Shown here: in pieces, positions 1-8,275 of the stretch
Layout: each line of letters begins with the position of its first letter
How positions within the stretch are numbered: position 1 is the stretch's first letter
Assembly (NCBI RefSeq): GCF_003034965.1
Contig: NZ_PZKE01000011.1
Coordinates: 1-64,000, forward strand
Reading direction: 5' to 3'
DNA: 64,000 nt
Origin: Fuscovulum blasticum DSM 2131
GTDB lineage: Bacteria > Pseudomonadota > Alphaproteobacteria > Rhodobacterales > Rhodobacteraceae
The notes under the pieces: model-generated
Database searches by the model: none
Told to the model about the DNA's origin: nothing
The model's input: only the letters and a program-made list of their open reading frames with translations
Translations under genes and position numbers: made by a program

Positions 1-1110
1 AATCATCTTGGTGCCGGTATCGGCCTGCTGGGCGTTGTTGGCGATGGCGATGGAATAGAACTCGCCCTGGCTGCCCTCGCCCCGCAGGATGCAGGACGGA
101 TATTTCCAGGTGATCGCGCTGCCGGTTTCCACCTGCGTCCACATCACCTTGGACCGGGCGCCCCGGCAATCGGCACGCTTGGTGACAAAGTTGTAGATGC
201 CGCCCCGGCCTTCCTCATCGCCCGGATACCAGTTCTGCACGGTCGAGTATTTGACCTCGGCATCCTCAAGCAGCACGATTTCCACCACCGCCGCGTGCAA
301 TTGGGTGGTGTCGCGCTTGGGCGCGGTGCAGCCTTCCAGATAGCTGACATAGCTGCCCTTGTCGGCAATGATCAGAGTGCGTTCGAACTGGCCGGTGTTT
401 TCCGCGTTGATGCGGAAATAGGTGGACAGTTCCATCGGGCAGCGCACGCCCGGCGGGATATAGACAAAACTGCCGTCGGAAAACACCGCGCAGTTCAGCG
501 TGGCAAAGAAGTTGTCGCTGGGCGGAACGACGGTGCCCAGATATTTCTGCACCAGTTCGGGATGTTCACGCACCGCTTCCGAGATCGAACAGAAGATCAC
601 GCCCGCCTTGCGCAACTCCTCCTTGAAGGTGGTGCCGACGCTGACCGAGTCGAAGACCGCGTCCACCGCGACCTGCCGCTCGCCCTCGGGCATTTCCACC
701 CCGGCCAGCAGCGCCTGTTCCTTCAGCGGGATGCCCAGCTTTTCATAGGTGGCCAGCAGCTTGGGGTCCACCTCGTCCAGCGACTTCGGCTTGACCGACA
801 TGCTCTTGGGCTTGGCGTAGTAATACTGGTCCTGATAGTCGATCTCGGGATAGTTCAGCATCGCCCAGCGGGGCTCTTCCAGCCCCACCCAGCGGCGATA
901 GGCGGCCAGACGCCATTCCAGCATCCACTCCGGCTCGGCGTTCTTGCTGCTGATCAGGCGAACGATGTCCTCGTTCAGCCCTTTCGGCGCATATTCCGTC
1001 TCGATCTCGGTTTCCCAGCCGTATTTGTACTTGCCGGCCATGGCCTGGACGGTCTCGATCGTCTCCCGATCGACGCCTTCGCGCACATCTTCTGCTTCGA
1101 CCGTCGCCAT
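1..1110 (-). CDS. sufB: SufB, Fe-S cluster assembly scaffold subunit (C-terminus beyond window)
   Basis: The visible 370 codons are the N-terminal part of SufB, which with SufC and SufD forms the SufBC2D scaffold that assembles iron-sulfur clusters in the cytoplasm. Recognisable blocks include YYYAKPKS near residue 98, [17 protein letters not shown] and [13 protein letters not shown] in the middle, and [19 protein letters not shown] toward the visible end. The start is the ATG at 1110 with a GGAGAG Shine-Dalgarno. It lies 15 bases after the cysteine desulfurase gene and is the third gene of an iscR-desulfurase-sufB operon. The reading frame runs off the left edge, so the end is not seen. SufC and SufD would be expected next. 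Confidence 0.95.
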   Translation of the reverse strand, partial: MATVEAEDVREGVDRETIETVQAMAGKYKYGWETEIETEYAPKGLNEDIVRLISSKNAEPEWMLEWRLAAYRRWVGLEEPRWAMLNYPEIDYQDQYYYAKPKSMSVKPKSLDEVDPKLLATYEKLGIPLKEQALLAGVEMPEGERQVAVDAVFDSVSVGTTFKEELRKAGVIFCSISEAVREHPELVQKYLGTVVPPSDNFFATLNCAVFSDGSFVYIPPGVRCPMELSTYFRINAENTGQFERTLIIADKGSYVSYLEGCTAPKRDTTQLHAAVVEIVLLEDAEVKYSTVQNWYPGDEEGRGGIYNFVTKRADCRGARSKVMWTQVETGSAITWKYPSCILRGEGSQGEFYSIAIANNAQQADTGTKMI

Positions 1111-1125
1111 TGCGTCTCTCCGTCC

Positions 1126-2175
1126 TTACGTCGCCCGCGCTCGGGCCTTCGCATAGGCCTTGGTCCACACATCGGCGAACCGCAGCACATCGTCCTTCGC
1201 CACGCCGGGCCCCAGAGAGATGCGGATCGCCTGACCCGCCTGCCCCTCGTCAAAGCCCATCGCCCGCAGCACCTTCGAGGCGCGCACCTTGCCGCTGGAA
1301 CAGGCCGACCCTGCCGAAACGGCAAAGCCCGCCAGATCCATCGCCATCACCTGGGTCTCGCCCTTCCAGCCGGGGGCAATGACGCACAGGGTGTTCGGCA
1401 GGCGGTCCGCGCCTTTCCCGACAGAAATAGTCTCAAATCCCGAAGCCGACAATGCCATTTCTAGAATATTTCTAAACTCGGCCACTTCTTCCCAGATCCC
1501 GGTGGCCAGATCGCGGGCCGCCGCCTCGGCCGCGGCACCGAAACCGGCGATTCCGATCAGGTTCTCGGTCCCGGCCCGGCGCCCCATCTCCTGCCCGCCG
1601 CCGCGAAGTTGCGCTTGCAGATCAATCCCTTGCCGCAAGACCAGCGCCCCAATGCCCTTGGGGCCGCCCAATTTATGGGCACTGACCAGCCCCATGGCAC
1701 AGTCCAGCCAGTTGAAGGCGAAGGGCCGCTTGCCGAAAGCCTGCGTCAGGTCGCTGACCGCCAGCCCCGCCGGCAGGGCCTGAACGATTCCCGTCTCGGA
1801 ATTGGCCAGTTGCAGCGCCGTCCGCGCCGGATCGGCCACCGTCACGGCGCCATCGGCCGCAACGGGCAGGCCCACCTCGCACCAGGCGGCCACCGCCTCA
1901 TGCTCGACCGCGGCACAGGCCAGGCCGCGCCCGGCACAGGCCAGTGCCGCCGCCTCGGTCGCACCGCTGGTGAACACGATGTCGGCCCCCTCGGCCCCCA
2001 GCGCCGCCGCCACCTGCGCCCGCGCCCGCTCGATCAGCGCCTTCGCCGCCCGCCCTTCGGCATGAACCGAAGACGGGTTGCCGACCACATCCATCGCCGC
2101 CGCCATGGCCGCGCGCGCCTCGGGGCGCAGCGGGGTCGTGGCGTTCCAGTCCAGATAGACGCGGGCCGCGCTCAC
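1126..2175 (-). CDS. Cysteine desulfurase, NifS/IscS class
   Basis: PLP enzyme that removes sulfur from cysteine and passes it on as persulfide for Fe-S cluster assembly. The family signatures are present: LDWNATTPLRPEA at the N-terminus, FTSGATEA near 68-75, H92 in AAVEHEA, the PLP lysine K168 in SAHKLGGPKG, RAGTEN near 200 and the catalytic cysteine C292 in GSACSSGK. At 349 residues it is shorter than typical IscS (about 400). I place the start at the GTG at 2175, which shares bases with the TGA of iscR (GTGA overlap), implying translational coupling. An ATG 16 codons upstream inside iscR is possible but extends the protein with unrelated sequence. By class it is IscS/NifS-like although it sits with suf genes. 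Confidence 0.9.
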   Translation of the reverse strand: MSAARVYLDWNATTPLRPEARAAMAAAMDVVGNPSSVHAEGRAAKALIERARAQVAAALGAEGADIVFTSGATEAAALACAGRGLACAAVEHEAVAAWCEVGLPVAADGAVTVADPARTALQLANSETGIVQALPAGLAVSDLTQAFGKRPFAFNWLDCAMGLVSAHKLGGPKGIGALVLRQGIDLQAQLRGGGQEMGRRAGTENLIGIAGFGAAAEAAARDLATGIWEEVAEFRNILEMALSASGFETISVGKGADRLPNTLCVIAPGWKGETQVMAMDLAGFAVSAGSACSSGKVRASKVLRAMGFDEGQAGQAIRISLGPGVAKDDVLRFADVWTKAYAKARARAT

Positions 2176-2651
2176 TCCTCGTCCACCACGCGGACGCGGA
2201 ACAGGCTGGGAACCGCCGGGCACGGCGTCAGGTCATTCTTCACCACGTCCGACAGCCGCACCTGATGCAGGAAGACATAGACATTGGCCGACAGGCTTTC
2301 CCACAGCCGGTTGGTCAGGCTTTGCGCCCGCGTGCCCGACACCGCCCCCGTGGCCCCGGCCCCGGTGTGCATGGCATCGACGGTCTCTTCCACCGCCTCC
2401 AGCACCTCGCTCACCCGAATGCTTTGCGGATCGCGCGCCAGCTTGTAACCGCCCCCCGGCCCCCGCACCGCCTCGACCAGCCCCGCCCGGCGCAGCTTGA
2501 CGAACAACTGCTCCAGATACGGCAGGCTGATGTCCTGCCGCTTCGAGATCGCGGCCAGCGACACCAGTTCCTCGCCGCCCGACCTGGCCTCGGCCAGCGC
2601 CAGATCGGCCAGCGCGACCATCGCATAGCGTCCCTTGGTCGAGAGTTTCAT
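2172..2651 (-). CDS. iscR: Rrf2-family regulator, IscR-like with a single cysteine
   Basis: Winged-helix Rrf2 regulator of 159 residues, first gene of the iron-sulfur operon and probably its repressor. The start is the ATG at 2651 (MKLSTKGRYAM), the usual IscR N-terminus. The DNA-binding part includes ISLPYLEQLFVKLRRAGLV and the wing RGPGGGYKLAR. The segment that holds three cluster-binding cysteines in enterobacterial IscR reads MHTGAGATGAVSGTRAQSLT here and has none of them. The only cysteine in the protein is C144 near the C-terminus. Rhodobacter sphaeroides IscR is reported to bind a cluster with a single cysteine, so this fits a lineage variant rather than a dead protein. Confidence 0.92.
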   Translation of the reverse strand: MKLSTKGRYAMVALADLALAEARSGGEELVSLAAISKRQDISLPYLEQLFVKLRRAGLVEAVRGPGGGYKLARDPQSIRVSEVLEAVEETVDAMHTGAGATGAVSGTRAQSLTNRLWESLSANVYVFLHQVRLSDVVKNDLTPCPAVPSLFRVRVVDEE

Positions 2652-2683
2652 CGCCTTCTCCCCAGCGCGGCGGCGCAAGTCCA

Positions 2684-2761
2684 TTGACGCGGCCTGCCGC
2701 GGCCATTACCTGAAACCCGATGTTCCAGCCCACCACAAGCCCGCGGCTGGAGAAGCTCTAG
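2684..2761. promoter_or_regulatory. Divergent promoter region of iscR operon and hydrolase gene, with a candidate dyad
   Basis: On the minus strand TTGACG-N17-TAGAGC (reading leftward from about 2780) is a plausible promoter for the iscR operon. It overlaps an imperfect 15-base dyad, CTGGAGAAGCTCTAG at 2747-2761, which would suit an autoregulatory repressor. On the plus strand TTGACG at 2684 with TACCTG 17 bases later could serve the downstream hydrolase. All are read by eye; IscR binding is inference. Confidence 0.3.
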
Positions 2762-2815
2762 TTTTTCCCGGCGATAGCGTCAACAAATCGCACCAAGCAG
2801 GAACCAGCAAGGCCC

Positions 2816-3475
2816 ATGCCAGAAGTCATCTTTGCCGGACCCGACGGCCGCCTCGAAGGCCGCTACCACCCGCAGAAGGACCGCGACGCGCCCATCGCCA
2901 TCGTGCTGCATCCGCATCCCGCCTATGGCGGCACGATGAACAACAAGGTCGTCTACAACCTGCATTACGCCTTCTACAATCTGGGCTTCACCGTGCTGCG
3001 GTTCAACTTCCGCGGCGTCGGGCGCAGCCAGGGCGAATATGATCAGGGCATCGGCGAATTGTCCGACGCGGCCTCCGCGCTCGACTATCTGCAGGCGATG
3101 AACCAGAACGCCAAGCATTGCTGGGTCGCGGGCTTCTCCTTCGGGGCCTGGATCGGGATGCAACTGCTGATGCGCCGGCCGGAAATCACCGGCTTCATCT
3201 CGGTCGCGCCGCCAGCGAACCTTTACGACTTCACCTTCCTCGCGCCCTGCCCGTCTTCGGGGCTGATCATCAACGGCACCGCCGACAAGGTGGCCCCGCC
3301 CAAGGACACGCGCACGCTGGTCTCCAAGCTGCACGAACAGAAGGGCATCACCATCACCCATACCGAGATCGAAGGCGCGGACCACTTCTTCAAGGACGAA
3401 GAGGCCCATATGAAGCCGATGATCCAGACCGTTTCCGATTACGTCCGCCGGCGCATGGGTGAAGGAACCCGCTGA
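2816..3475 (+). CDS. Alpha/beta hydrolase (COG2945-like)
   Basis: A 219-residue serine hydrolase of the alpha/beta fold, cytoplasmic because no signal peptide is seen. The catalytic triad can be assigned: nucleophile S108 in GFSFG, acid D157 in GTADKV and histidine H200 in GADHFF. HPHPAYGGTMNNKVV near residues 32-46 and FNFRGVGRSQGE near 63-74 are typical of the small COG2945 hydrolases. The substrate is unknown; esterase or dienelactone-hydrolase-like activity is possible. Its TGA overlaps the next ATG (TGATG), so it is co-translated with the small protein and HD hydrolase that follow. Confidence 0.85.
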   Translation: MPEVIFAGPDGRLEGRYHPQKDRDAPIAIVLHPHPAYGGTMNNKVVYNLHYAFYNLGFTVLRFNFRGVGRSQGEYDQGIGELSDAASALDYLQAMNQNAKHCWVAGFSFGAWIGMQLLMRRPEITGFISVAPPANLYDFTFLAPCPSSGLIINGTADKVAPPKDTRTLVSKLHEQKGITITHTEIEGADHFFKDEEAHMKPMIQTVSDYVRRRMGEGTR

Positions 3476-3735
3476 TGTCCTTCATCCAGGAACTTGCCGA
3501 TGCGCTGGCCCGCGACGTGCTGGCCGCGCAGGACGAGTTGGGGGATGACCGCTACTACGAACAGATGGCGCAGGTGCTGCTGGCCGCCTCGCCCACGCTG
3601 CAAGAGGCGTTCATGACCTCGGTCCGCATCCGGCTGGCCGAACGCCGGGGGCGTGATTTCCTGAACCGCACCCTCAAGGCCCGGCGCGAAGGCGGCTCGG
3701 CTCCCAAGCCCCCGCGCGACGCCGGCACAGCCTGA
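3475..3735 (+). CDS. Small conserved hypothetical protein (86 aa)
   Basis: An 86-residue acidic-then-basic protein that begins inside the stop codon of the hydrolase gene (TGATG) and ends one base before the HD hydrolase ATG. The N-terminal half (IQELADALARDVLAAQDELGDD) is probably helical, and the C-terminus is rich in Arg, Lys and Pro. No catalytic motif, signal peptide or membrane segment is visible. The tight coupling on both sides and coding-like base use argue that it is real. Function unknown. Confidence 0.75.
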   Translation: MSFIQELADALARDVLAAQDELGDDRYYEQMAQVLLAASPTLQEAFMTSVRIRLAERRGRDFLNRTLKARREGGSAPKPPRDAGTA

Positions 3736-3736
3736 C

Positions 3737-4345
3737 ATGCCCCAGACACCAGATCCCCAAACCTCCCGCCTTGACGCCCAGTTCGCCTTCCTGAACGAAG
3801 CCGACCGCCTGAAATCGGTTCTGCGCGCCACCACCCTTTGTGACGGCTCCCGGCGCGAGAATTCGGGCGAACATTCCTGGCATCTGGCGCTTTACGCCAT
3901 GGTGCTGGCCGATCAGGCCCCCCCGGATGTGTCCATCGACCGGGTGATCCGTATGCTGATCCTGCATGATCTGGTGGAAATCGACGTGGGCGACGTGCCG
4001 ATCCACTCGGCCAACGGCGCGGCCCATGCCAGCCTGGAGACCCAGGCCGCCGAACAACGCGCCGCAGACCGCATCTTCGGCCTTCTGCCGGCCGATCTGG
4101 CGCACAGCTTCCGCGCGCTTTGGGATGAATTCGAAGCCGCCGAGACGCCCGACGCGGTCTTTGCCAAATCGCTTGACCGCGTGCAGCCCGTCCTGGCCAA
4201 CCTGCTGTCGGGCGGTGGCACCTGGACCACCTATTCCGTCACCTGGGATCAGCTCGAATCCCGCGTCGGCAACAAGATCGCCCGCGGCGCCCCCCGGATC
4301 TGGGATTGGGTCAAGGCGCAGGTCCGGCCCTTCTTCGGCGGCTGA
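3737..4345 (+). CDS. HD-domain phosphohydrolase, HDDC2/YfbR-like
   Basis: A 202-residue metal-dependent phosphohydrolase. The HD-family ligands are in order: H46 in GEHSWH, H77-D78 in LILHDLVEID and D147 in KSLDRVQP. Length and order match the HDDC2 and YfbR group, which remove phosphate from deoxynucleoside 5'-monophosphates or related nucleotides. EIDVGD directly after the HD pair is typical. It is the last gene of the three-gene unit starting at 2816. The exact substrate cannot be read from sequence. Confidence 0.85.
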   Translation: MPQTPDPQTSRLDAQFAFLNEADRLKSVLRATTLCDGSRRENSGEHSWHLALYAMVLADQAPPDVSIDRVIRMLILHDLVEIDVGDVPIHSANGAAHASLETQAAEQRAADRIFGLLPADLAHSFRALWDEFEAAETPDAVFAKSLDRVQPVLANLLSGGGTWTTYSVTWDQLESRVGNKIARGAPRIWDWVKAQVRPFFGG

Positions 4346-4356
4346 CCGGCTTCATC

Positions 4357-4394
4357 TTGGCCGAAATACCCCGGGGTCCGGGGCAGCGCCCCGG
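4357..4394 (+). repeat. Interspersed intergenic repeat, copy A
   Basis: Just downstream of the HD hydrolase stop lies TTGGCCGAAATACCCC followed by a GC hairpin ending in GGGGCAGCGCCCC. A second, longer copy with the same two blocks lies at 42004-42060, also just 3' of a plus-strand gene. The GGGGC-AGC-GCCCC stem could act as a terminator, though no T-tract follows. Confidence 0.55.
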
Positions 4395-4517
4395 TCCGCC
4401 GCCGCCCTCCCGCGCCGGACCGCGGCATTTTCGGTATACCTTCGCATACCATCTTTTCCGACCCCGCCCTTTCCGCTATGAGGGCATCAGCGAATCCCAA
4501 CACCGAAAGGGCAACCG

Positions 4518-5732
4518 ATGACGAAGATCAAGGTGGCGAATCCGATCGTCGAAATGGACGGCGACGAGATGACCCGGATCATCTGGGACTTCATCAAGAA
4601 GAAGCTGATCCTGCCCTACCTGGACATCGACCTGCTCTACTACGATCTCGGGATCGAGGAACGCGACCGCACCGGCGACCAGATCACCATCGATTCCGCG
4701 ATGAAGACCAAGGAAGTGGGTGTGGCGGTGAAATGCGCCACCATCACCCCCGACGAGGCGCGGGTGCAGGAATTCAACCTCAAGGAAATGTGGAAGTCGC
4801 CGAACGGCACCATCCGCAACATCCTGGGCGGCGTAATCTTCCGCGAGCCGATCATCTGCAAGAACGTGCCGCGCCTTGTGCCGCACTGGACCAAGCCCAT
4901 CGTCGTGGGCCGCCACGCCTTCGGCGACCAGTATCGCGCGACCGACTTCAAGTTCCCCGGCAAGGGCAAGCTGACGATGAAGTTCGTCGGCGACGACGGC
5001 ACGGTGATCGAGAAGGATGTCTACTCGGCCCCCTCGGCCGGCGTCTACATGGGGATGTACAACCTCGACGACAGCATCACCGACTTTGCCCGCGCCTCGC
5101 TGAACTATGGCCTGGTGCGCAACGTGCCGGTGTATCTCTCGACCAAGAACACCATCCTCAAGGCCTATGACGGCCGCTTCAAGGACATCTTCCAGAAGAT
5201 CTTCGACGAGGAATTCGCCGACGAATTCAAGAAGCGCGGCCTGACCTACGAACACCGCCTGATCGACGACATGGTGGCCAGCGCCCTGAAATGGTCGGGC
5301 GGCTATGTCTGGGCCTGCAAGAACTATGACGGCGACGTGCAGTCCGACATCGTGGCCCAGGGCTTCGGCAGCCTTGGCCTGATGACCTCGGTGCTGATGA
5401 CGCCCGATGGCAAGATCGTGGAAGCCGAAGCCGCCCACGGCACCGTGACCCGCCACTACCGCGAACACCAGAAGGGCAAGGAGACCAGCACCAACTCCAT
5501 CGCCTCGATCTACGCCTGGACCGGCGGCCTGAAGCACCGCGCCAAGCTGGACAACAACGAGCAACTGATGCGCTTTGCCCAGACGCTGGAAAAGGTCACC
5601 GTGCAGGCGGTGGAAGACGGCCACATGACCAAGGATCTGGCGCTGCTGGTCGGCCCCGACCAGAAGTGGCTGACCACCATGGGCTATCTGGAAAAGGTGG
5701 ACCAGTATCTGAACAAGGCGCTCAAGGGCTGA
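4518..5732 (+). CDS. icd: NADP-dependent isocitrate dehydrogenase
   Basis: Oxidative decarboxylation of isocitrate to 2-oxoglutarate with NADP, a TCA-cycle step in the cytoplasm. The 404-residue protein is of the eukaryote-like IDH subfamily common in alphaproteobacteria: [13 protein letters not shown] at the N-terminus, [16 protein letters not shown] near 98-113, the metal-site region IDDMVA near 250 and [12 protein letters not shown] near 305. It has its own leader of about 170 bases and an AGGG Shine-Dalgarno, and is followed by a strong terminator, so it is probably monocistronic. Confidence 0.97.
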   Translation: MTKIKVANPIVEMDGDEMTRIIWDFIKKKLILPYLDIDLLYYDLGIEERDRTGDQITIDSAMKTKEVGVAVKCATITPDEARVQEFNLKEMWKSPNGTIRNILGGVIFREPIICKNVPRLVPHWTKPIVVGRHAFGDQYRATDFKFPGKGKLTMKFVGDDGTVIEKDVYSAPSAGVYMGMYNLDDSITDFARASLNYGLVRNVPVYLSTKNTILKAYDGRFKDIFQKIFDEEFADEFKKRGLTYEHRLIDDMVASALKWSGGYVWACKNYDGDVQSDIVAQGFGSLGLMTSVLMTPDGKIVEAEAAHGTVTRHYREHQKGKETSTNSIASIYAWTGGLKHRAKLDNNEQLMRFAQTLEKVTVQAVEDGHMTKDLALLVGPDQKWLTTMGYLEKVDQYLNKALKG

Positions 5733-5756
5733 TCCTTCGCCACCGCAGATCGTCGC

Positions 5757-5789
5757 AAAGGGCCGGTTCGCCGGCCCTTTCGCATTTTC
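5757..5789 (+). terminator. Rho-independent terminator of icd
   Basis: A perfect 10-bp stem (AAAGGGCCGG / CCGGCCCTTT) closes a TTCG tetraloop and is followed by TTTCGCATTTT. It begins 25 bases after the icd stop. Confidence 0.9.
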
Positions 5790-5910
5790 GGCACCCCTTC
5801 TGTGGCCCGTCTGCCGCAGTGGCGCGCAACCTGCCGCGCCGCCCTTGCCTGAACCCGCCCGCACCCCTATGCAGCCGCCATCCGGCACTGCAAGCAAGGG
5901 AGGGCGGATT

Positions 5911-5973
5911 ATGAATTCGAATAATACCGCCTCGGCAACCGGATCGCTCTGGGGTCGATACCGTCGCACCTGA
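5911..5973 (+). CDS. Possible 20-residue small protein or leader peptide
   Basis: ATG at 5911 is preceded by GGGAGGGCGGATT, one of the strongest Shine-Dalgarno sequences in the window, and opens a 20-codon frame (MNSNNTASATGSLWGRYRRT) ending with TGA at 5973. The C-terminus GRYRRT is basic. It lies in a stretch otherwise without genes, 164 bases before the DUF1127-like gene, and could be a small protein or a leader for it. Support is only the ribosome site and position. Confidence 0.35.
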   Translation: MNSNNTASATGSLWGRYRRT

Positions 5974-6136
5974 GCCGCCGCTGCGCCCCCTGACCGGGCG
6001 CGCAAGTCCCTGATCCCGCCGGCCCTCCGCATTTGCCCTTGATCCCCCTTTCATGGGGATGCGGCCTTCGGATGTCCGGCCCTTTCAAACCCAAAGTCGA
6101 AGGCCGGCCCCGTGGCAACACGCGCCGGGAACCCCC

Positions 6137-6379
6137 ATGGTCCTGACCGAACACAGGGGCGAATTCCGCCCCGTCGACCCGATTGATGCCGCCATCGCGC
6201 TGCATGGCGCCCGCAAGGTGCTGGTGGCCGCGCTGCTGGCGCTGCTGCGCGGCCGGATGCGCAAGGCCCGCCCGCCGGACGCGCGCCGCCTGAACAACCA
6301 CCTGCGCGCCGACATCGGCCTGCCGCCCCTGCCGCCGGCGCCCCATACCCTGCATGGCGGCCCGAGCTACTGGCGGTAA
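6137..6379 (+). CDS. DUF1127-like small protein
   Basis: An 80-residue protein (start MVLTEHRGEF) with a hydrophobic, then basic helix (ARKVLVAALLALLRGRMRKA) followed by RRLNNHLRADIGLPP. The latter matches the consensus of DUF1127 proteins, where an arginine-rich segment is followed by a D-I-G-L motif. Some DUF1127 proteins bind RNA and influence phosphate, carbon or stress metabolism in Agrobacterium and Rhodobacter; whether this one does is not known. The upstream spacer is weak (CCGGGAACCCCC). A longer frame starting at 6053 exists but lacks a ribosome site. A 12-bp hairpin starts seven bases after the stop. Confidence 0.55.
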   Translation: MVLTEHRGEFRPVDPIDAAIALHGARKVLVAALLALLRGRMRKARPPDARRLNNHLRADIGLPPLPPAPHTLHGGPSYWR

Positions 6380-6385
6380 CCCAAG

Positions 6386-6415
6386 GGATCAGGCCGGAAC
6401 ACCCCGGCCTGATCC
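6386..6415. terminator. Long hairpin after the DUF1127-like gene
   Basis: GGATCAGGCCGG and CCGGCCTGATCC form a perfect 12-bp stem with a six-base loop, seven bases after the TAA. No T-tract follows, so it may be a Rho-assisted terminator or an mRNA-stabilising structure. From here to 6708 I see no gene; base composition becomes AT-richer from about 6600 toward the foreign gene. Confidence 0.5.
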
Positions 6416-6708
6416 ACGCCCAGCAGAAGTCCCGGTCGGGTTAACAGCCGCAAAGCGGCCCCGGCCAGCGCCCGACCGCCCCCGGGCGGGCGCTTCTGCG
6501 CTGCCGGTTCTACGTTTAGCCCGAAGAAGAGGCCGCCCCATAAAGCACCCGCCTCGCACCGCTGGAAGCGCCCACCCGCGGTCGGGTGCTGGCCTGACGG
6601 TGTGGCGGGAATGGGGGGTGGTTTTGAGCCCAAAACGATTGATGCTGCGGGAAGCCCGAAGGACTGCTTTAGTAAGCTCGGAGGATGTCGAAGCTGCGAT
6701 TCCGTCGT

Positions 6709-7959
6709 TCACATCGTCCAAACTTTCCCTGCCCTAAGGTAATCAGGGACTTCATCCTTCCGCGTGTCTGGGTGATTTTCTAGAACCATTCGCAACGTGT
6801 GTACCGCGCCATAGGCACTGATGATTAGATCACGTTGCTCGGCCACGTACTTCTGATCAAATTCGTTATCCTCAACTTTGTGCGCCGGTTTCTGACGCAC
6901 CTTCCGTACCGAGCGAAAGTCTGCGAACATTTGCTCCATTGGCTCTGGATCAGCGGGCGGAAATTTTTTAGCTATCCACTCTTCCAACAACTGGATGGTG
7001 CCTTTCGGCTGTATGACGGGATTTCCATCCTCATCAGTCAGGTTACGATTCAGATTTACGTCGCCTTTGAAGAAGTCTCTGTTGAGATCTTCGCTTAACA
7101 GTTGGTCCAGTAACAAGGCAAAATCCCGAAACTCCTTCTTTGTGGGTCTGATCAAGATACCAAAACCATGTGGGCGCTTGAATTCACCAAACTCGGTTCG
7201 AAAGAGTGGTGGTTTTCCAATCTGCGTGCAGAACCGATTTATCTGCTTCTTCTCCTCAAGAAACGCATCATAAATTGACATCCTCTCGGGGAAATCACCG
7301 ATGATTTGAGTGCGAAAGAAATCGGGGTGAAGTCTGTACGAGCCATCCAGCTCATGCACAGCCATTTGAATCTGTAGCTCTTCTGGCAGATCGTGAAGGT
7401 ATCGAATGAAAGCAGCGATGGCGCGGTGCATCTCTCCTTCATATGCAAAGCCAAATTCAAAAAATTCAAGCCCGTCCTGCAATACGGCGCGGTCGGCTAC
7501 CTGCGTCCCATCTTTCTGCAATATTCGGCCGTGAATGTCATCAACGTCGAAATCGAAACGTGGGTCGTTGCGGTACCACTCAAGCGCACGGAGGTCGAAG
7601 GCGCGAAAACTCAACTGTGGGGCACCCTCCTTTAGCGCTTTGGTATACGGTGCAGCTTCACTGGCCCCAGCACCGTGTTCGACAAGTAGCTGCGGGGTGG
7701 GATACAGGCACCCAGCGAGTCCAGCCTTGTCAATTTTCTCAAGTTGAACGTCGATAGGTTCTGCCTCGAATGCCTTGATATGTGGGTTTGGGTGCCCGTC
7801 ACCGCGAATAAGATCCAGCCGACCGTCCGCGATGAGTTCTTTGATCAGGTCCACATCACCCGCGTGCGTTAGGTGCGCCACGCCCATTCCATTGAAGTCT
7901 CCGGATTGCAGGTAGTTATCCAGAGCTGCCGTTAGGATTTCTTTTTTACGGTCTTCCAT
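6709..7959 (-). CDS. Uncharacterised protein with C-terminal HEPN-like R-x4-H motif; horizontally acquired
   Basis: I do not recognise a named family for this 416-residue protein. Blocks that look conserved are GDGHPNPHIKAF near 54, CLYPTPQLL near 84, APQLSFRAFDLRALEWYRND near 113-132, FEFGFAYEGEMHRAI near 167 and FGILIRPTKKEF near 266. The C-terminal 70 residues look helical and contain RQKPAH (R355 to H360), which fits the R-x4-6-H motif of HEPN ribonucleases. There is no signal peptide or membrane segment. The ATG at 7959 is preferred because AGGTGA sits seven bases upstream; a GTG three codons earlier is part of that ribosome site. The gene is much poorer in GC than its neighbours (25 of 60 bases in the 7021 line against 39 of 60 in the 9361 line), which implies transfer. 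It stands alone between icd and yitT-like genes with its own promoter-like sequence. Confidence 0.85.
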   Translation of the reverse strand: MEDRKKEILTAALDNYLQSGDFNGMGVAHLTHAGDVDLIKELIADGRLDLIRGDGHPNPHIKAFEAEPIDVQLEKIDKAGLAGCLYPTPQLLVEHGAGASEAAPYTKALKEGAPQLSFRAFDLRALEWYRNDPRFDFDVDDIHGRILQKDGTQVADRAVLQDGLEFFEFGFAYEGEMHRAIAAFIRYLHDLPEELQIQMAVHELDGSYRLHPDFFRTQIIGDFPERMSIYDAFLEEKKQINRFCTQIGKPPLFRTEFGEFKRPHGFGILIRPTKKEFRDFALLLDQLLSEDLNRDFFKGDVNLNRNLTDEDGNPVIQPKGTIQLLEEWIAKKFPPADPEPMEQMFADFRSVRKVRQKPAHKVEDNEFDQKYVAEQRDLIISAYGAVHTLRMVLENHPDTRKDEVPDYLRAGKVWTM

Positions 7960-8010
7960 CAGTTTCACCTGTTGAAAACGCTTGCTCTAGCTCTGGGCCA
8001 AAGTTCCTCG

Positions 8011-8039
8011 TGTTTACAGCCGTCAGCAGAGCCAATCAA
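8011..8039 (-). promoter_or_regulatory. Promoter-like sequence of the foreign gene
   Basis: Reading leftward, TTGATT and TAAACA are spaced by 17 bases, about 50 bases upstream of the ATG at 7959. This is a reasonable sigma-70-type promoter. The rest of the 7960-8275 spacer holds nothing else I can support; composition returns to GC-rich from about 8080. Confidence 0.4.
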
Positions 8040-8275
8040 TTTGTCTTATTGGGAACCGGTCGTTCACTTGAAGACGGCCAAGGGCGGCTCCGTCCCGCAT
8101 AGCCGCCCCTTTCGCCACCGCCACGAGCCACCGCAACCCGCCACAATCGGGCCGTCCGCGCCGCCGCCCAAACCCACCCTTCTGCCACCTGCCCCCACCG
8201 CAGCATCTCCCCCGCCCCGCATCCCCCACAAATTCCCCCTCGACAGGCGCGCAAGTCAGGCGCATAAACAAGGTC

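Noticed and set aside
6380-8275. Genomic island with mobility genes around the foreign gene
   Set aside because: No integrase, transposase, flanking direct repeat or tRNA is visible; only the single gene differs in composition.
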